Part shown: in pieces, positions 11,226 to 21,684 of the stretch
Layout of the letters: every line of letters begins with the position of its first letter
How positions within the stretch are numbered: the stretch's first letter is position 1
Source: Ashinkailepas kermadecensis
Taxonomy: Eukaryota > Arthropoda > Thecostraca > Neolepadidae
DNA: 64,000 bases
Direction: 5' to 3'
NCBI GenBank assembly: GCA_034440615.1
Contig: JAOTOM010003918.1
Location: 62,001 to 126,000 of the forward strand
The notes under the pieces: model-generated
Told to the model about the DNA's origin: nothing
What the model saw: the letters and a program-made list of their open reading frames with translations, nothing else
The model's database searches: none
Translations under genes and position numbers: made by a program

Positions 11226-11562
11226 TTAAAAACAAAAAAAATTAATCCGAGTTCTTTGTGGGGTGGTTTTATGAACCAGGGTCCTATTGCTAAGCAGAGC
11301 TTGTTGCGTGAACCCTGGCCCCACCACCCGATCCATGAATTCCAGTTCTATGGCATAATTTTGACCGAAAGTTGAACGTGCCATCAATGCACCGACACGG
11401 CCGCCCGATAGCTCACCTCCAGCCTTATCGGGCCAGTTGTCAAATGACCCTCCCAGCCGGGGGCTAAATGCGAGCGCGCGAAGCGACTCGAACCCTGTGT
11501 TGCCAGGACAGGGGAGACCAATGCAGGCCAGCGCTCTAACCAACTGAGCTACCGGGATCATG
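11226..11562 (-). mobile_element. Second tRNA-derived SINE family (tRNA-Ala-like head)
   Basis: On the minus strand from about 11,562 the sequence starts GATCCCGGTAGCTCAGTTGG, a good A box, then a CCTGCAT loop (anticodon TGC, alanine), and GGTTCGAGTC as B box. A body of about 250 bp follows and ends in T- and A-rich sequence near 11,226. The acceptor stem does not close, so it is a SINE head, not a tRNA gene. The body is unrelated to that of the Val/Lys SINEs. Confidence 0.75.
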
Positions 11563-13195
11563 GCAGGCATAGTTTATTTTTGTGATTTTTGTATGAAAAT
11601 GAATACAAATGAAGCATGAAACATCGTGCTTATGCGATTATTTCAGCCCTGATGGATACCCATGAAGCAATCGCGTCAGCAAACATCGCTTCTAGATGCG
11701 GCGAAAAGAGCGGTAAGTCGAAATGTTGGTTATGTTGATGTTCATGTTTCAGTTGAAAGCTATGTTCGTTATCCATTGCAAAATTGTAATAGTAACATTG
11801 GGCTATTTTACGTCAAATGATTTAAATATCCAAGCAACAAAACACCTCAGTCTTTTCAAGAGATTGGCAGCATCACTGGGAAACTGGTTCGGAAGATACC
11901 TACCATACCTAGGTAGGTACCTAGGTAGTTTGGAAAAAAGTGCTTACATAGGAAGATACTTGGGTATGTTTTTGCCCACCTGCGAGCTGTATGCCCAATT
12001 TGATATTTGATGGCATCATATTCCTTTTGCTGTAGACTAGGTACCTAATATGGAAGTATGACCACTTTAGTCCAAAGCAATGCTATTTAGAAGTTCCACC
12101 TCTGATATTAATGACATTAGCTGTATAAGAATATGTGGACGAACACAGGGACTGAAGCCTTATAATATTGCATGTGCTTTCACAGCGAGGGATGCCTGAG
12201 TGATAAAGGTATCTGTTCATGTGTTTGATAGTATATTTAATTTTCCAATTGCCAACTAATGTAGAGAGAAATTTCCCCAAATATCACAACATCTAAGAAT
12301 CATATAAATGCTTCAACATTCAAAATTGACCATACCCATTATCAAGCTGGGGATAGGCACCATTCATCCTACAATCCCAGTATTTCAATGCTGGTTTGAT
12401 GGATAAGCATACCCTGTCTGGATACCTACTTGTTCAAGTTCTGAAGTCGTGTTCAGATTTGTTTGATTTGGATGCTACATGCAAATGACCCAGCCAGAAT
12501 TCCAAAATGGGACCCATATCGTTTCTATTTGGGCTATCTAGGATAGCCCATATATGGGATGTAAGTGGGCAACTAGCTGGGTTCCATCTGGGTCCCATAT
12601 GGGATGCCCAGATATCGCGCTCAATTCTGCCTACCTGCGAGTGGGTAGGAATAGCCCTATTTTTTGCTTATTCTTCACCGGATACAAACAAAAATGCTGG
12701 CTAATCATTAAAATAATATCAACTATGTGATGGGATGCATGTGAGCCACATGTGGGGTAACTGGGCAAGGCGATTCTCTTCAATGAGCATTTATATGACA
12801 AGCCTTGTTAGCATTGGGGCCGGTATGGCACTTCTTATGGTCAATGGCATAGAAGAATGTATTAAAATGTACATATTTTAGTTCAAATCAAGAAGACCAT
12901 ATTATTTATTTACGATTTAAATCGGCGCAATGCCAGCCTTAGAAAAGGCAGCCACCACTATCTTCCAGCACTTCTTCAATCGTATATTAATATACTTCTG
13001 ATTTTATGCTTTCGCACTTCACAAATAATTTATGTGTCAGAAAACAAGATTCAGTGCACAAGATAATTCGATCTTATAAGTAGCTAAACAATAATGCAAT
13101 ATAAATAAACGACAACGTACCGATGGCGCACACTATTCGATCCAGCTCCTGCCGCCTGGTTACGTCACGAAGGTCGGATTCGAACGGAAGGTAAT
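11563..13195. other. No gene recognised; AT-rich sequence
   Basis: This 1.6-kb stretch has no recognisable coding family. Small palindromic clusters occur at 11,905-11,930 (CCTAGG/GGTACC mixtures) and a GGGTCCCATATGGGAT-type imperfect palindrome lies at 12,590-12,610. It could be old single-copy or decayed repeat DNA. Confidence 0.45.
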
Positions 13196-13763
13196 GTCAT
13201 AAAGTCATAAAGTCATAAAGTATTAAGGCTTAATAAGAGCCACAGGGGCCCATCTGGGTTAAGCCTATCTAGAAAAGGTACTAGAAATGTACATGCTCCC
13301 ACCCCAATCAATCCCTTATCCCAAGTTCCTAGGAAGCTACATATCCCAGCCTATCCAGCACCACTCACCTGCTACCGCATAACACCCTCAACAATCACAA
13401 GCTCCTCCCAGCATACCCATCGTGCACCATAGACAATCTCATCAGCATCACATCCCGAAGGAAGGTGCCGAATCCACTGCTAGGCACATCCCACACAAAT
13501 TCATAAAGCGTTCAGACTTAATAAGAGACTCACTTGCTATTGCATAATACACTCGACAATTACAAACTCCTCCCATCATACCCATTGTGCTGCCATAGAC
13601 AATCTCATCAGTATCACATCCCGAAGGAAGGTGCTGAATCCACTGCTAGGTACACCCTATATAAAGTTATAAAGCGTTTAGACTTAATAAGAGACTCACT
13701 TGCTATTGCATAACACACTCAACAATTACAAACTCCTCCCAACTCCCAACTCCTCCCTGTCGA
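13196..13763 (-). repeat. CR1-like LINE 3' UTR with 166-bp tandem repeats and terminal octamers
   Basis: Downstream of the CR1-like C-terminus (read leftward) a unit of 166 bp is repeated about 2.3 times across 13,364-13,745. AGACAATCTCATCAG recurs at 13,431 and 13,597, and AGACTTAATAAGAGACTCAC at 13,514 and 13,680. The element appears to end in a threefold octamer GTCATAAA (13,197-13,220). CR1-type LINEs characteristically end in short tandem octamers rather than poly(A), which fits. Confidence 0.7.
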
Positions 13764-14192
13764 TCAACCCTCCCTGGAATACAGAAAAACAATCCCCCTA
13801 TTCTTATAATGATTGTCTATGCCGTTTTTAAAGATGTTCAGTGTGTTGCTACTGACAATGGTTCCTGGCAGCTGGTTCCAGTGTTCTACTACCCTGTTGG
13901 TGAAGAAAGACTGTCTTAACCTTGTCCTGCTGTGATTAACTTTAATTTTGAATTGATGACCTCTAATTGCATCATTTCTGTTAAATTCAAACATTTCCCT
14001 GAGATATCCCTCTTCCTGACCATGAACAAATTTAAACACCTCGATGAGATCTCCTCTCAGCCTTCTATATCTAAGTGAAAACATATTCAATTTCTTCAAT
14101 CTTTCCTCATATGCCAGGTTGCCTATACCATTAACCATTTTTGTTGCCCTCTTTTGTACTCTCTCTAAAAGCCAACAAACTTTCTCATTCAT
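13764..14192 (-). pseudogene. CR1-like LINE ORF2, C-terminal fragment
   Basis: A 142-residue frame carries the typical end of CR1/L2-type ORF2: WLLERVQKRATKMVNG, YEERLKKLNMFSLRYRRLRG, LIEVFKFVHG, a basic block with RLRQSFFTNRVVEHWNQLP, and FKNGIDNHY before the stop at 13,764. RT core motifs are absent because the fragment starts abruptly at 14,192, at the junction with + strand I-group sequence. I infer it is the displaced C-terminus of the CR1-like element at 1,150-3,180. Confidence 0.8.
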
Positions 14193-15310
14193 ATCATGCT
14201 TGAACGCTCAGCCCAGGCTAGATATTACTCATTTGTACCCCGCTGGAATGTTCGCAAGGCGAAATGGCCATCTTCCTCCCAGGAAATTGACACCGTCTTC
14301 CCTCCTCATTCACACCCCCCAATATCAGCTTTTCTTGACACCATATTCCTCGCGGAAGAAAATCATGTTCCCCACACTCGTCGCTCCCCCGGCCGTCAAC
14401 ACGTGCCGTAGTGGAACGACGAGTGTCAACGCGCCGTCGCTCTGCGGCGGCGGGCTGAGCGAAAATGTCGCAAAAATCTCACCCCACAAAACATGTTAGA
14501 AGCCCGCGAGGCTAAAAACGTTCTCAGCAGATTATCCTTACGGCCCAAAAACGCAGCTGGCAACTCTATTCAAACTCATTCAACCGTTTTACCCCAATCG
14601 GCCAAATTTGGACCCAAATTCGCTCTTTCGCAAATGGCAGATCCCCACACCGCGGATTCCCACAACTGACAATTAACCAACGCAGCATCACAGAACCCTC
14701 AGACGTCGCGGAACACTTTGCCACCTATTATACTGACATCTCCTCAAATACACAATACTCGCAACAAACCATCGACTTCCTACAAACCACTCTCGCCACC
14801 TGCAACTTTACCTCGGACAACACTGAACCATACAATGCCCCCTTTACTCTCTATGAACTAAACTTATCCCTCTCCAAAGTAACCAACACTGCGGCTGGCC
14901 CTGATCAATTGGCATACCCCTTCTTCCAAAATCTATTCGATTCCGGAAAAGACAACCTCCTATCGGCGCTAAACCAATTATGGACTGACGGCACCTTCCC
15001 CCTTTCCTGGTCTACTAGCACTATCATTCCTATCGCTAAACCTCGCACACCTCGCGACCTTCCATCTAGCTATCGACCTATCTCTCTCACTAGTTGTGCC
15101 TCTAAACTCTTTGAGCGCATGGTCAATGGACGAATCAGAGTCCACCTCGAAAACAACGAAATTCTCTCCCCCTTCCAAAGCGGCTTTCGACCCAGACACA
15201 GCACCACCGACAACCTCACCCAATTAGTTGACTCGATACAGCGCAGCTTCATGAAAACACATGACACCGTCGCACTTTTTCTCGACTTAAAATCCGCATT
15301 CAATAAAGTA
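14193..15310 (+). pseudogene. I-group LINE C, ORF2 linker and RT N-terminal half
   Basis: The element opens mid-ORF2 at LERSAQ, just after the position of the endonuclease SDH motif, and continues with WNVRKAKWPS and WNDECQRAVALRRRAERK in shifted frames. From 14,909 a 136-codon frame shows RT blocks: LNQLWTDGTFPLSW, IIPIAKP, YRPISLTSCASKLFERM, SGFRPRHSTTDNLT and VALFLDLKSAF. Several frameshifts and a stop (TAG at 14,409-14,411) disable it. It is closely related to element F. It likely continues element A across the inferred inversion breakpoint. Confidence 0.85.
15299..15310 (+). repeat. Left 12-bp target-site duplication of the foldback element
   Basis: TTCAATAAAGTA occurs here and again at 15,609-15,620, directly flanking the insertion. 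Removing the insert and one copy leaves the RT reading frame continuous, which supports these limits. Confidence 0.85.
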
Positions 15311-15608
15311 GTTTAATACAACGAAGAATGGCTCTTAGATGCTCCTGGGTTTTAGACATTGCGTGTAAAGAAAGCATACGACCTTCAATATACCAGGAGG
15401 TGCTGAATTGACATCAAAAGTAACGTTAAGGATTATACTGTATTAGGTACTCAACGTTTCGGCCAGGGGCCATCGTCAGGAGTGTCCTGACGATGGCCCC
15501 TGGCCGAAACGTTGAGTACCTAATAAAGTATAATCCTTAACGTTACTTTTGATGTCAACTCAGCACCTCCTGGTATATTGAAGGTCGTATGCTTTCTTTA
15601 CACGCAAG
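15311..15608. mobile_element. Foldback insertion with hammerhead-like core (Penelope-like relic?)
   Basis: A 298-bp insert splits the RT of element C. It has 123-bp inverted arms (15,359-15,481 and 15,485-15,607) with only two mismatches and a 3-nt spacer, plus 48 bp of unpaired sequence on the left. The right arm reads CTGACGA (15,487-15,493), a self-pairing GGCC-CCT-GGCC block, then GAAAC (15,506-15,510). This matches the CUGANGA/GAAA core and stem II of a hammerhead ribozyme. ACGTTGAG can pair with CTTAACGT ahead of a GUU triplet as stem III. Stem I is not evident. Penelope-like retroelements are known to carry hammerhead motifs in their terminal repeats. No transposase or RT lies inside. 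Confidence 0.7.
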
Positions 15609-16748
15609 TTCAATAAAGTACACAGTTCGGCCCTCCGAATGAAATTACATCGTATTGGCATCAGAGGCAAAATGGCAAAATTTATCACCAACTTTCTCGC
15701 TAATAGAACATTCACCGTCCGCTGCGGCAATATCCATTCTCGGTCCCAAAAACTAGATCAAGGCATCCCACAAGGCAGCGTGTTATCCCCCACCCTCTTT
15801 CTTATCATGATCAACGATGCTCTCGCTGACCTCCATAACATAGCCCCCTGACTAAAATATTCCATTTCCGCCGATGATTTGGCCATATGATGCACGCACC
15901 CATCGGCAGACAAAGCAAATTATTTAATGCAGCGCGCCATGAATCAAATTAATTCATGGTGCTCCCTTTGGGGACTGCAAATCTCCCCCGCCAAATCCGT
16001 CCCAATGCTTTTCTCCCGGCTCAACTCGTACATCCCACCTCTTACACCACTCCGTTATCGCGACCAAATTATCCCTCACCAAGCCACCTTCACCTATCTT
16101 GGCATCGTACTAGACAAAAGACTTTGCTTCGGACCCATATTGCTTATCTAAAACAACGTTGAGCAAAACGTCTAAATCTCCTGCGCTGCATCTCCGGTCG
16201 CGACTGGGGTGCAGACAGGGCTACCCTCAACACAATGTATATTACTCTGATTCGCTCAATCCTGGAATATAATGCGTTTATCTTCGATCATATATCTCCT
16301 TCACACATCGCAACACTTGAACGCATACAGAATAACGCACTTCGACTCATCACCGGAGCACACCGCACCACGCCCATCACTAGTCTCCGGGCTGAGGCCC
16401 ACCTCCCCAGCTTACAACACCGCAGAACACTCCAACTAGTCAGATACCACTTTCGGACCACAACACAGCACAAACACCCTGCCAGCCTCGCACTTTCTAA
16501 TCCTCCCGTTCGACGTTCATATAATAGGAACAAATACAATGTTGCCATACATTTGAACCATGCCCCTACATTCGCACTCAAATTCCCCAAGGTAATTCCC
16601 GGAAAATTGCCTCCCCAGCTCCCGTTTTGGCACATGTATCACCCAATCTCGAATATCTCTTCCAACAAAACAAAAAATTACTTTCCCCCTCGAAACCAAA
16701 CAAACATTTTTCGAATATCAAGCACCCCACCCCCATTTCACATACTTC
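15609..16748 (+). pseudogene. I-group LINE C, RT C-terminal half and thumb
   Basis: After the insertion the frame resumes with MKLHRIGIRGKM, LDQGIPQGSVLSPTLFLIMIN and a catalytic box reading SADD (15,867-15,878), where the usual Tyr or Phe is Ser but both Asp remain. Blocks FTYLGIVLDKRL, TMYITLIRSILEYNA and LERIQNNALRLITGAHRTTP follow (thumb). Stops at 15,849-15,851 and 15,888-15,890 and at least one frameshift near 16,135 break it. Confidence 0.8.
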
Positions 16749-17285
16749 AACACGGATGGCTCCCGTACCACAGACGGTACGGGAGCTGCCTGGTGCGGTG
16801 GACCCAACTTTGGCCAAGTAAAATTAACACCACATCACTCGGTTTACACTTCAGAGATAGTCGCAATCTACGCCTGTCTACACCACATTTTTCAACACCA
16901 CATCACCACACCAACAATCATCTGCACTGACTCACGTTCATCCATCGATGCTCTCGCAGCCATGCACAACACCACACACCCCACACTCCACGCTATCCGT
17001 CAAGTCTATAACACGCATCATGCTCACCTTCAACTCACACTGCTCTGGGTCCCTGGCCACATGGGGATTCCGGGCAACGAGCGGGCGGATGAGCTCGCTG
17101 GTCGAGCCATCGACCTCCCACCCACCCCCAACCTCCCAGTTCCCACGTGTGACCTTTTGTCCCTCACCAACCAACTATTCAGCACATATCTCCAGGCATG
17201 CTGGAACCACAGCACTACACATTTACACCACATTAAATCCCCTCGCCAAATGGCCCTCTTCCCGACAACAAACACGCTCACATGA
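16749..17285 (+). pseudogene. I-group LINE C, RNase H domain (frame intact)
   Basis: One uninterrupted frame holds a full RNase H domain with all four acidic positions: NTDGSRT (Asp at 16,755), VYTSEIVAIYA (Glu near 16,855), CTDSRSSIDAL (Asp near 16,928) and VPGHMGIPGNERADELAGRA (Asp near 17,085). In LINEs the domain removes RNA from the hybrid during reverse transcription. A perfect hairpin GCTCCCGTACC/GGTACGGGAGC lies at 16,759-16,786. The rest of element C is broken, so this is a fossil domain that happens to be unbroken. Confidence 0.85.
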
Positions 17286-17574
17286 GATCCTCCTTGCTCG
17301 ACTCCGACTTGGGCACACCAAACTCACACATGATTTCCTCTTCAGCCAACTTCGCCGCGCTCCGCCTTGCCAAACATGTGATGTACATAACTCTGTGGAA
17401 CATTTCTTACTTATCTGCCCTGCCTACCAATTACAACGTCGCCCCCTTCTTTCCTACATTGCCCAACATCAGATTCCACTTTCACTGCCAAGCCTTCTCG
17501 GTGACAAACACCCGGAGCTCATTGAGCTACTAGTTACATTATTGCACAGCACCAAACTTGAGGAAGTAATTTGA
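17286..17574 (+). pseudogene. I-group LINE C, ORF2 C-terminal zinc-like tail
   Basis: In a frame shifted from the RNase H, the tail reads LLARLRLGHTKLTHDFL and PPCQTCDVHNSVEHFLLIC, a C-x2-C...H...C pattern found at the end of many I-, Jockey- and R1-type ORF2 proteins, then stops at 17,574. The shift relative to the RNase H marks another indel near 17,285. Confidence 0.75.
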
Positions 17575-18019
17575 AGTCAAACGCCATCATCTCTGTCCTC
17601 GCAAAACACATACATATAGGTTATATCACACTAGGTATACAGAGACCGATCCAATTTGGACATAACAGACGGTTCTCCATATAAATTGTGCTTGGTTTGT
17701 TCCCACGGGTGTTCCAATCTGCTTGGTTTTTTTCACCTTTTCAGGTTTTTCAAAGCTTTAACTCAAACATACACCTACACATACAAGGTCGGGCCCGATG
17801 CCCACGACTCGCCCTGGGCGTCGGGCCTCCGCTTCGCTTTTCAGGTCGCAGGTGGGCAGTGGAGCCTCTCCGGAGGTTACGATGCTGCCCACCCTCCAAG
17901 TGTCCTTCTAACTGTCGTGCATGTATGTATGTATGTGTATGTTTCACCTGTGTATGTATGTATCGGCCCTTACGCCACGTTCCTTGCTTGCTGGCGTCTC
18001 ATCTTTCCTGTCTTTCTTA
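17575..18019. other. 3' flank of element C; no gene
   Basis: The first part is probably the 3' UTR of element C (GGTTATATCA near 17,620, also seen near the 3' end of D). From 17,790 there is GC-rich sequence with TCGGGC repeats and then a GTAT/CATA microsatellite near 17,920-17,965. No coding family is visible. Confidence 0.4.
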
Positions 18020-19922
18020 TTTGATATAACCGGATGCCATATAAGTCGGATTAAAGTAACTCTTTCTTTAACGTAGCATATCTCTAGTGGATGGCACTTT
18101 GCCTCTGCTAAAGATGGAAAAAAATCAGAAAAAAAAGCTCGAAGCGAAATTTGCGTATGAGTGTTGGTAAAATACTGGAGAATGTAGGGACGATGAGGAG
18201 CATATGTTAGACAGGTTAGTAGAATATGTGCGACGGTAGTGTGAACTCGACATGGTGTCGAGGTGTCGGAAAGCGTGGAGTGTGGGGTGCGTGGTGTTGT
18301 GTATGGCCGTGTGGGTGGCAATAGAGGAGCGTGAATCAGTGCAGATTGTAGTAGGGGTGGTGATGTGTCGTGGAATGATGTGTTGCAGGCAAGTAAGTAT
18401 GGCGACTAATTCTGCTGTGTATACCGAATGATGAAGTGTTAAGTTGGTTTGGCCGGTGTCGGGCCCACTGCACTAGGCGGCGCCCGCACCATCGTTGGTA
18501 CGGGAGCCGTCGGTGTAGAAGAATGTGTGCTGTGGGTGGACCTCTTGATATTCAAAGAATTTGGCTTGAGCTTCGATGGGGGAAAGTAGGGTTTTGTTGT
18601 GCCGAAAGGTATACTCTAGTTTGGGGTGGTTCATGTGCCAGAATGGGAGAAGTGGGAATTTGGCCAGGGGTTACAACGGGAAATTTAAGTGCGAGTATGA
18701 TAATCTACTTCAAGTGGATGATAGGAGCACCGGACAGGGGGCAACATTGGAGGGGTGATTTGGCTGTGTTGTCATCCTGAAGTGGTATCGAACGAGTTGT
18801 AGTGTTCTGCAGTGTTGTAGGCTAGTAAGATTGGCCTTAACCCGGATACTGGTGGTAGGTGTGGTGAGGTGTGCTCCGTTGATGAGGCGGAGTGCATGAT
18901 TTTGCATGCATTCTAGTGAGATAGTGTGTGAGGGGGATATATGATCGAAGATAAACGCATTGTATTACAGGATTGAACGAATCAGGGCAATATACATTTT
19001 GGTGAGGGTAGCCCTGTCTGCACCCCAGTCGTGACCGGAGATGCAGCGCAGGAAATTCAGGCGCGCAACGCAGCGCTGATTAATATAGGTAATATGGCTG
19101 CCGAAATAGAGTCCTTTGTCGAGGAAAATTCAGATATCTTTGACGGAGGTTTTGAGGGGGATAATTTGATCGCGATAGTGGAGCGTTGTATGGGGTGGAG
19201 TATATGTGGAAAGCCGAGAAAAGAGCATTGTGATCGATTTAGTGGAGAGATATGTAGCCCCCAAAAGGGAGCACCATGAATCAAGGTTTTTGCTGAATTT
19301 ACGCTGAGTCCGCCACCGCAAGGCGACGTCGCGTTGAAACTCGTCGTTCTACCAAGGCACGTATTTACGGTCGGGGGAGCGACGAGCTTTTGGTACCTGT
19401 TTTTCTGCCGCGAGTAATATAGTATTAAAGCATGCCGAAATTTGGGGGTGATATTGGGGAGGGATGACATTATCAATTTTCTTGGAGAAAGACGGCCATT
19501 TCGCTTTGCGAACGTTCCAGTTGAGTATAAATGAATGATTGCTAAACTGGGCTGAGCGTTGAAGTATGACATGAATGGGGGAGTGATCGCTAAAAAGGGA
19601 ATCGGGTTGTACGTGCCAAGAGAAGAGGGGTGAGACGGAAGCCGAAGCCAGGGAGAGGTCAATGGCAGACGGACGGAACGGTGCGATGTCTAGGCTTGGG
19701 TGGGTGTTTGGTCATTTAAAAGGACCATGTTGTGGGTGTTGAGGAGTGTTCAATGTGATACCCACGTGGAGATGTGGTGTGACAACCCCATGCCTGATGG
19801 TGGACGTTGAGGTCGCCCAGCACCAGACAGGGGTGTGGAAGGAGGCCGAAGTCGTTTGTCACAGAAGCTAAGGATAGCGCACGAGTAGGAGGAAGATGAG
19901 AGATCGAGAGGAGCTTGAGAAG
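18020..19922 (-). mobile_element. I-group LINE D, internally deleted copy
   Basis: Read leftward from 19,922 the copy starts inside the endonuclease (GDLNVHHQAWGCH-like), passes the post-endonuclease linker (VALRWRTQRKFSKNLD) and jumps at about 19,285 straight into late RT sequence (SWCSLLGATYLS...MLFSRLS). So the whole RT core is missing. RNase H sequence (TDGSRTNDG near 18,510) runs to about 18,250 and then jumps to the C-terminal tail (CRVHTTVAHILLTC), losing the last catalytic block. The two clean internal deletions and many stops make it non-autonomous. Confidence 0.75.
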
Positions 19923-20024
19923 ACCCTTTCGATTGCGATCGGACGGGTGATCAAGTGCAGAAGTTGCCCGCCCATCCCAGCTGTCTCGTAGGTGTCCTTA
20001 CCAGGGCATCTACGGGAAGCTCCG

Positions 20025-20055
<31 letters not shown>

Positions 20056-20423
20056 GTGACGTCAGCCGCCCGGACCACTAGTTGGTTATCAGCCGGAATA
20101 GCCGGCCGATGCCGCTAGTTGGTTGCTCGTCGGATTAGCCGACGAGCACCCTTCCCACTTCCCTTCGGCCCTGGGGCGCTTTCAAGTGCCGTCGGGAAAC
20201 CGACTAATATCGGCGGACAACTTTGACGGTTTTTGTCCCATCCCACCCAATAGGTGAGAGCCGACAGAGGTACATTTCTGGTTTAAAGGATCGGGCTAGC
20301 GGTCACCAGACCGTGACTGCACCCGCTTCTGCTCGGCTACTCCCCTCCCTCCAAACCACTGTGTTTTTCTCCCCCTTTCCACTTCTGATCTTTTCACACC
20401 TTTCATTATAGCACCCCTTCAGG
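19923..20423 (+). other. Probable 5' region of I-group LINE E/F, with poly(C) run
   Basis: The stretch precedes the gag of element E. It holds an almost pure C-run at about 20,026-20,053 and small inverted pairs such as TCGTCGG/CCGACGA near 20,128-20,147. A 5' UTR with internal promoter is the likely role. The exact start is uncertain because D ends close by. Confidence 0.4.
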
Positions 20424-21658
20424 GTGCCTTTCTTGGCCGCACCCATTCAGGGCTCTCTTCCTCACACACTCAAACCTCTCACTCCCCTCTGGGGTAATCT
20501 ACCCCACCCCCGCCACGGCATGCCAGGGGACCCCCCGCCGCCCTCGGAAGCTGGTGAGCGCCGGACCCGCCGGGGAGCCCGCCTGCCCTCTCCCCGCGAC
20601 CCTCCTGAAGGGGAGTCATTGGTCCGGGTGACAAGGAAGCAAAGGACCTAGGCAAGGACGTCCCCGTTTGCCATAGCCAGAGAGATTGACCGGTGGACGG
20701 GCGGAGTCGCCACCGCCAAGGTCCTCCGGTCGGGGGCCCTGCTAATCAGGTTCAGGGAGGCATCCCAAGCAAGATCGCTCCTCAACATGAGCCAATTCCT
20801 CGGTGCCGACACCACTACCGAAATAGCGGACCGACTGAACACTACCTTCATGACGGCCTATGCTCCTGACCTTGTGGACCTAACCGAGGAGGAGCTACTC
20901 GCCGAACTGGCCGCCCAAGGGGTCTGCGAGGTGCAAAGACTCGGCCGCCGTCCGGGACCGGTCCTGAAGCTTGGCTTCAGGACCATGCATCCCCCGCCCA
21001 CATCATGGCAGGATACCTGCGGGTCGCACTGCGCCCGTGGACACCGCCACCCGCACGTTGCGCTTTCTGCCAACGCTATGGCCACCATACTAGAGTGTGT
21101 CGGGCCCTGTCCTCAGTATGCGGGCAATGTGCCGAGGGGCACCCGACCGACACCTGCCCGAATAACGTGCCCTGCTGCGCGGCGTGTCAGGGGCCGCACC
21201 CTGCTTCCTCCCCCCGGTGTCCGGCGTGGCAGGAGGCCAAAGAGAAGGTCCAGCGCCGCCTCACTCTCCAGCGCGGTCCTCCACCCCCGTCCGCTCCACC
21301 CGTATGGAACCGGCCCCAGCTGGCCCCCCTGTGGCCGACCCCAGCGGAGGCGGCTACCCTCACCACGTCCCCCTCGCCAGGACTATCGGAGTCCCGCCCT
21401 TCCCCCTCCTCCACAACTCCCCCTCCGTCGTCCGGACGACCCGCCACTGTCGCGGGTCCCATCTCCGCCCGGCAACCCCTCCGCCACCAGGTCGCCTAGC
21501 CCACCGAGGCACAGACTTCCTCGCCGCCGACCACGTGCCCCACCCCCATCGCGGGTCCCACTGCCACCCGGCTAGCCCACGGCCACCAGGTAGCCCCGCC
21601 CACCGAGGCACAGGCCTCCCCAGCACAGCCCCCAGGGCCATACCCCATCCCCACGTCC
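20424..21658 (+). pseudogene. I-group LINE E, ORF1 gag-like protein (broken)
   Basis: One frame runs from 20,424 through a TAG at 20,649-20,651 and on to about 21,000 (DRWTGGVATAKVLRSGALL, LTEEELLAEL, QGVCEVQRLG). It then shifts frame and continues from 21,005 with CAFCQRYGHHTRVC (CX2CX4HX4C), CGQCAEGHPTDTC and CAACQGPHPASSPRC, a complete set of three knuckles. A Pro/Ser-rich tail follows up to the nested insertion. It is homologous to the gag of element A. The stop and frameshift mean it is inactive. Confidence 0.8.
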
Positions 21659-21684
21659 CCCTCTCTGGCCACCCAGGGAGATTC

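Larger units (their letters stand above)
3181..14192. other. Inferred inverted segment (about 11 kb)
   Basis: The left edge joins a + strand CR1-like RT to a minus-strand I-group endonuclease. The right edge joins a minus-strand CR1-like C-terminus to a + strand I-group ORF2 that resumes about 20-25 bases after the point where the left I-group copy stops. Reversing this block places CR1 N- and C-termini in one orientation and joins gag-endonuclease to RT-RNase H. About 750 bp of CR1 RT would still be missing. I infer an inversion with small losses at the breakpoints. A mis-assembly is the main alternative. Confidence 0.65.

Noticed and set aside
11905..11930. CCTAGGTAGGTACCTAGG palindromic cluster as a regulatory site
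   Set aside because: Short, isolated and without context. Such clusters occur by chance in AT-rich DNA.
21184..21660. N-terminal 160 residues of the 857-codon ORF as part of an RT gene
   Set aside because: They are the Pro-rich gag region of another LINE read in the wrong frame. Zinc knuckles lie in a different frame of the same DNA.
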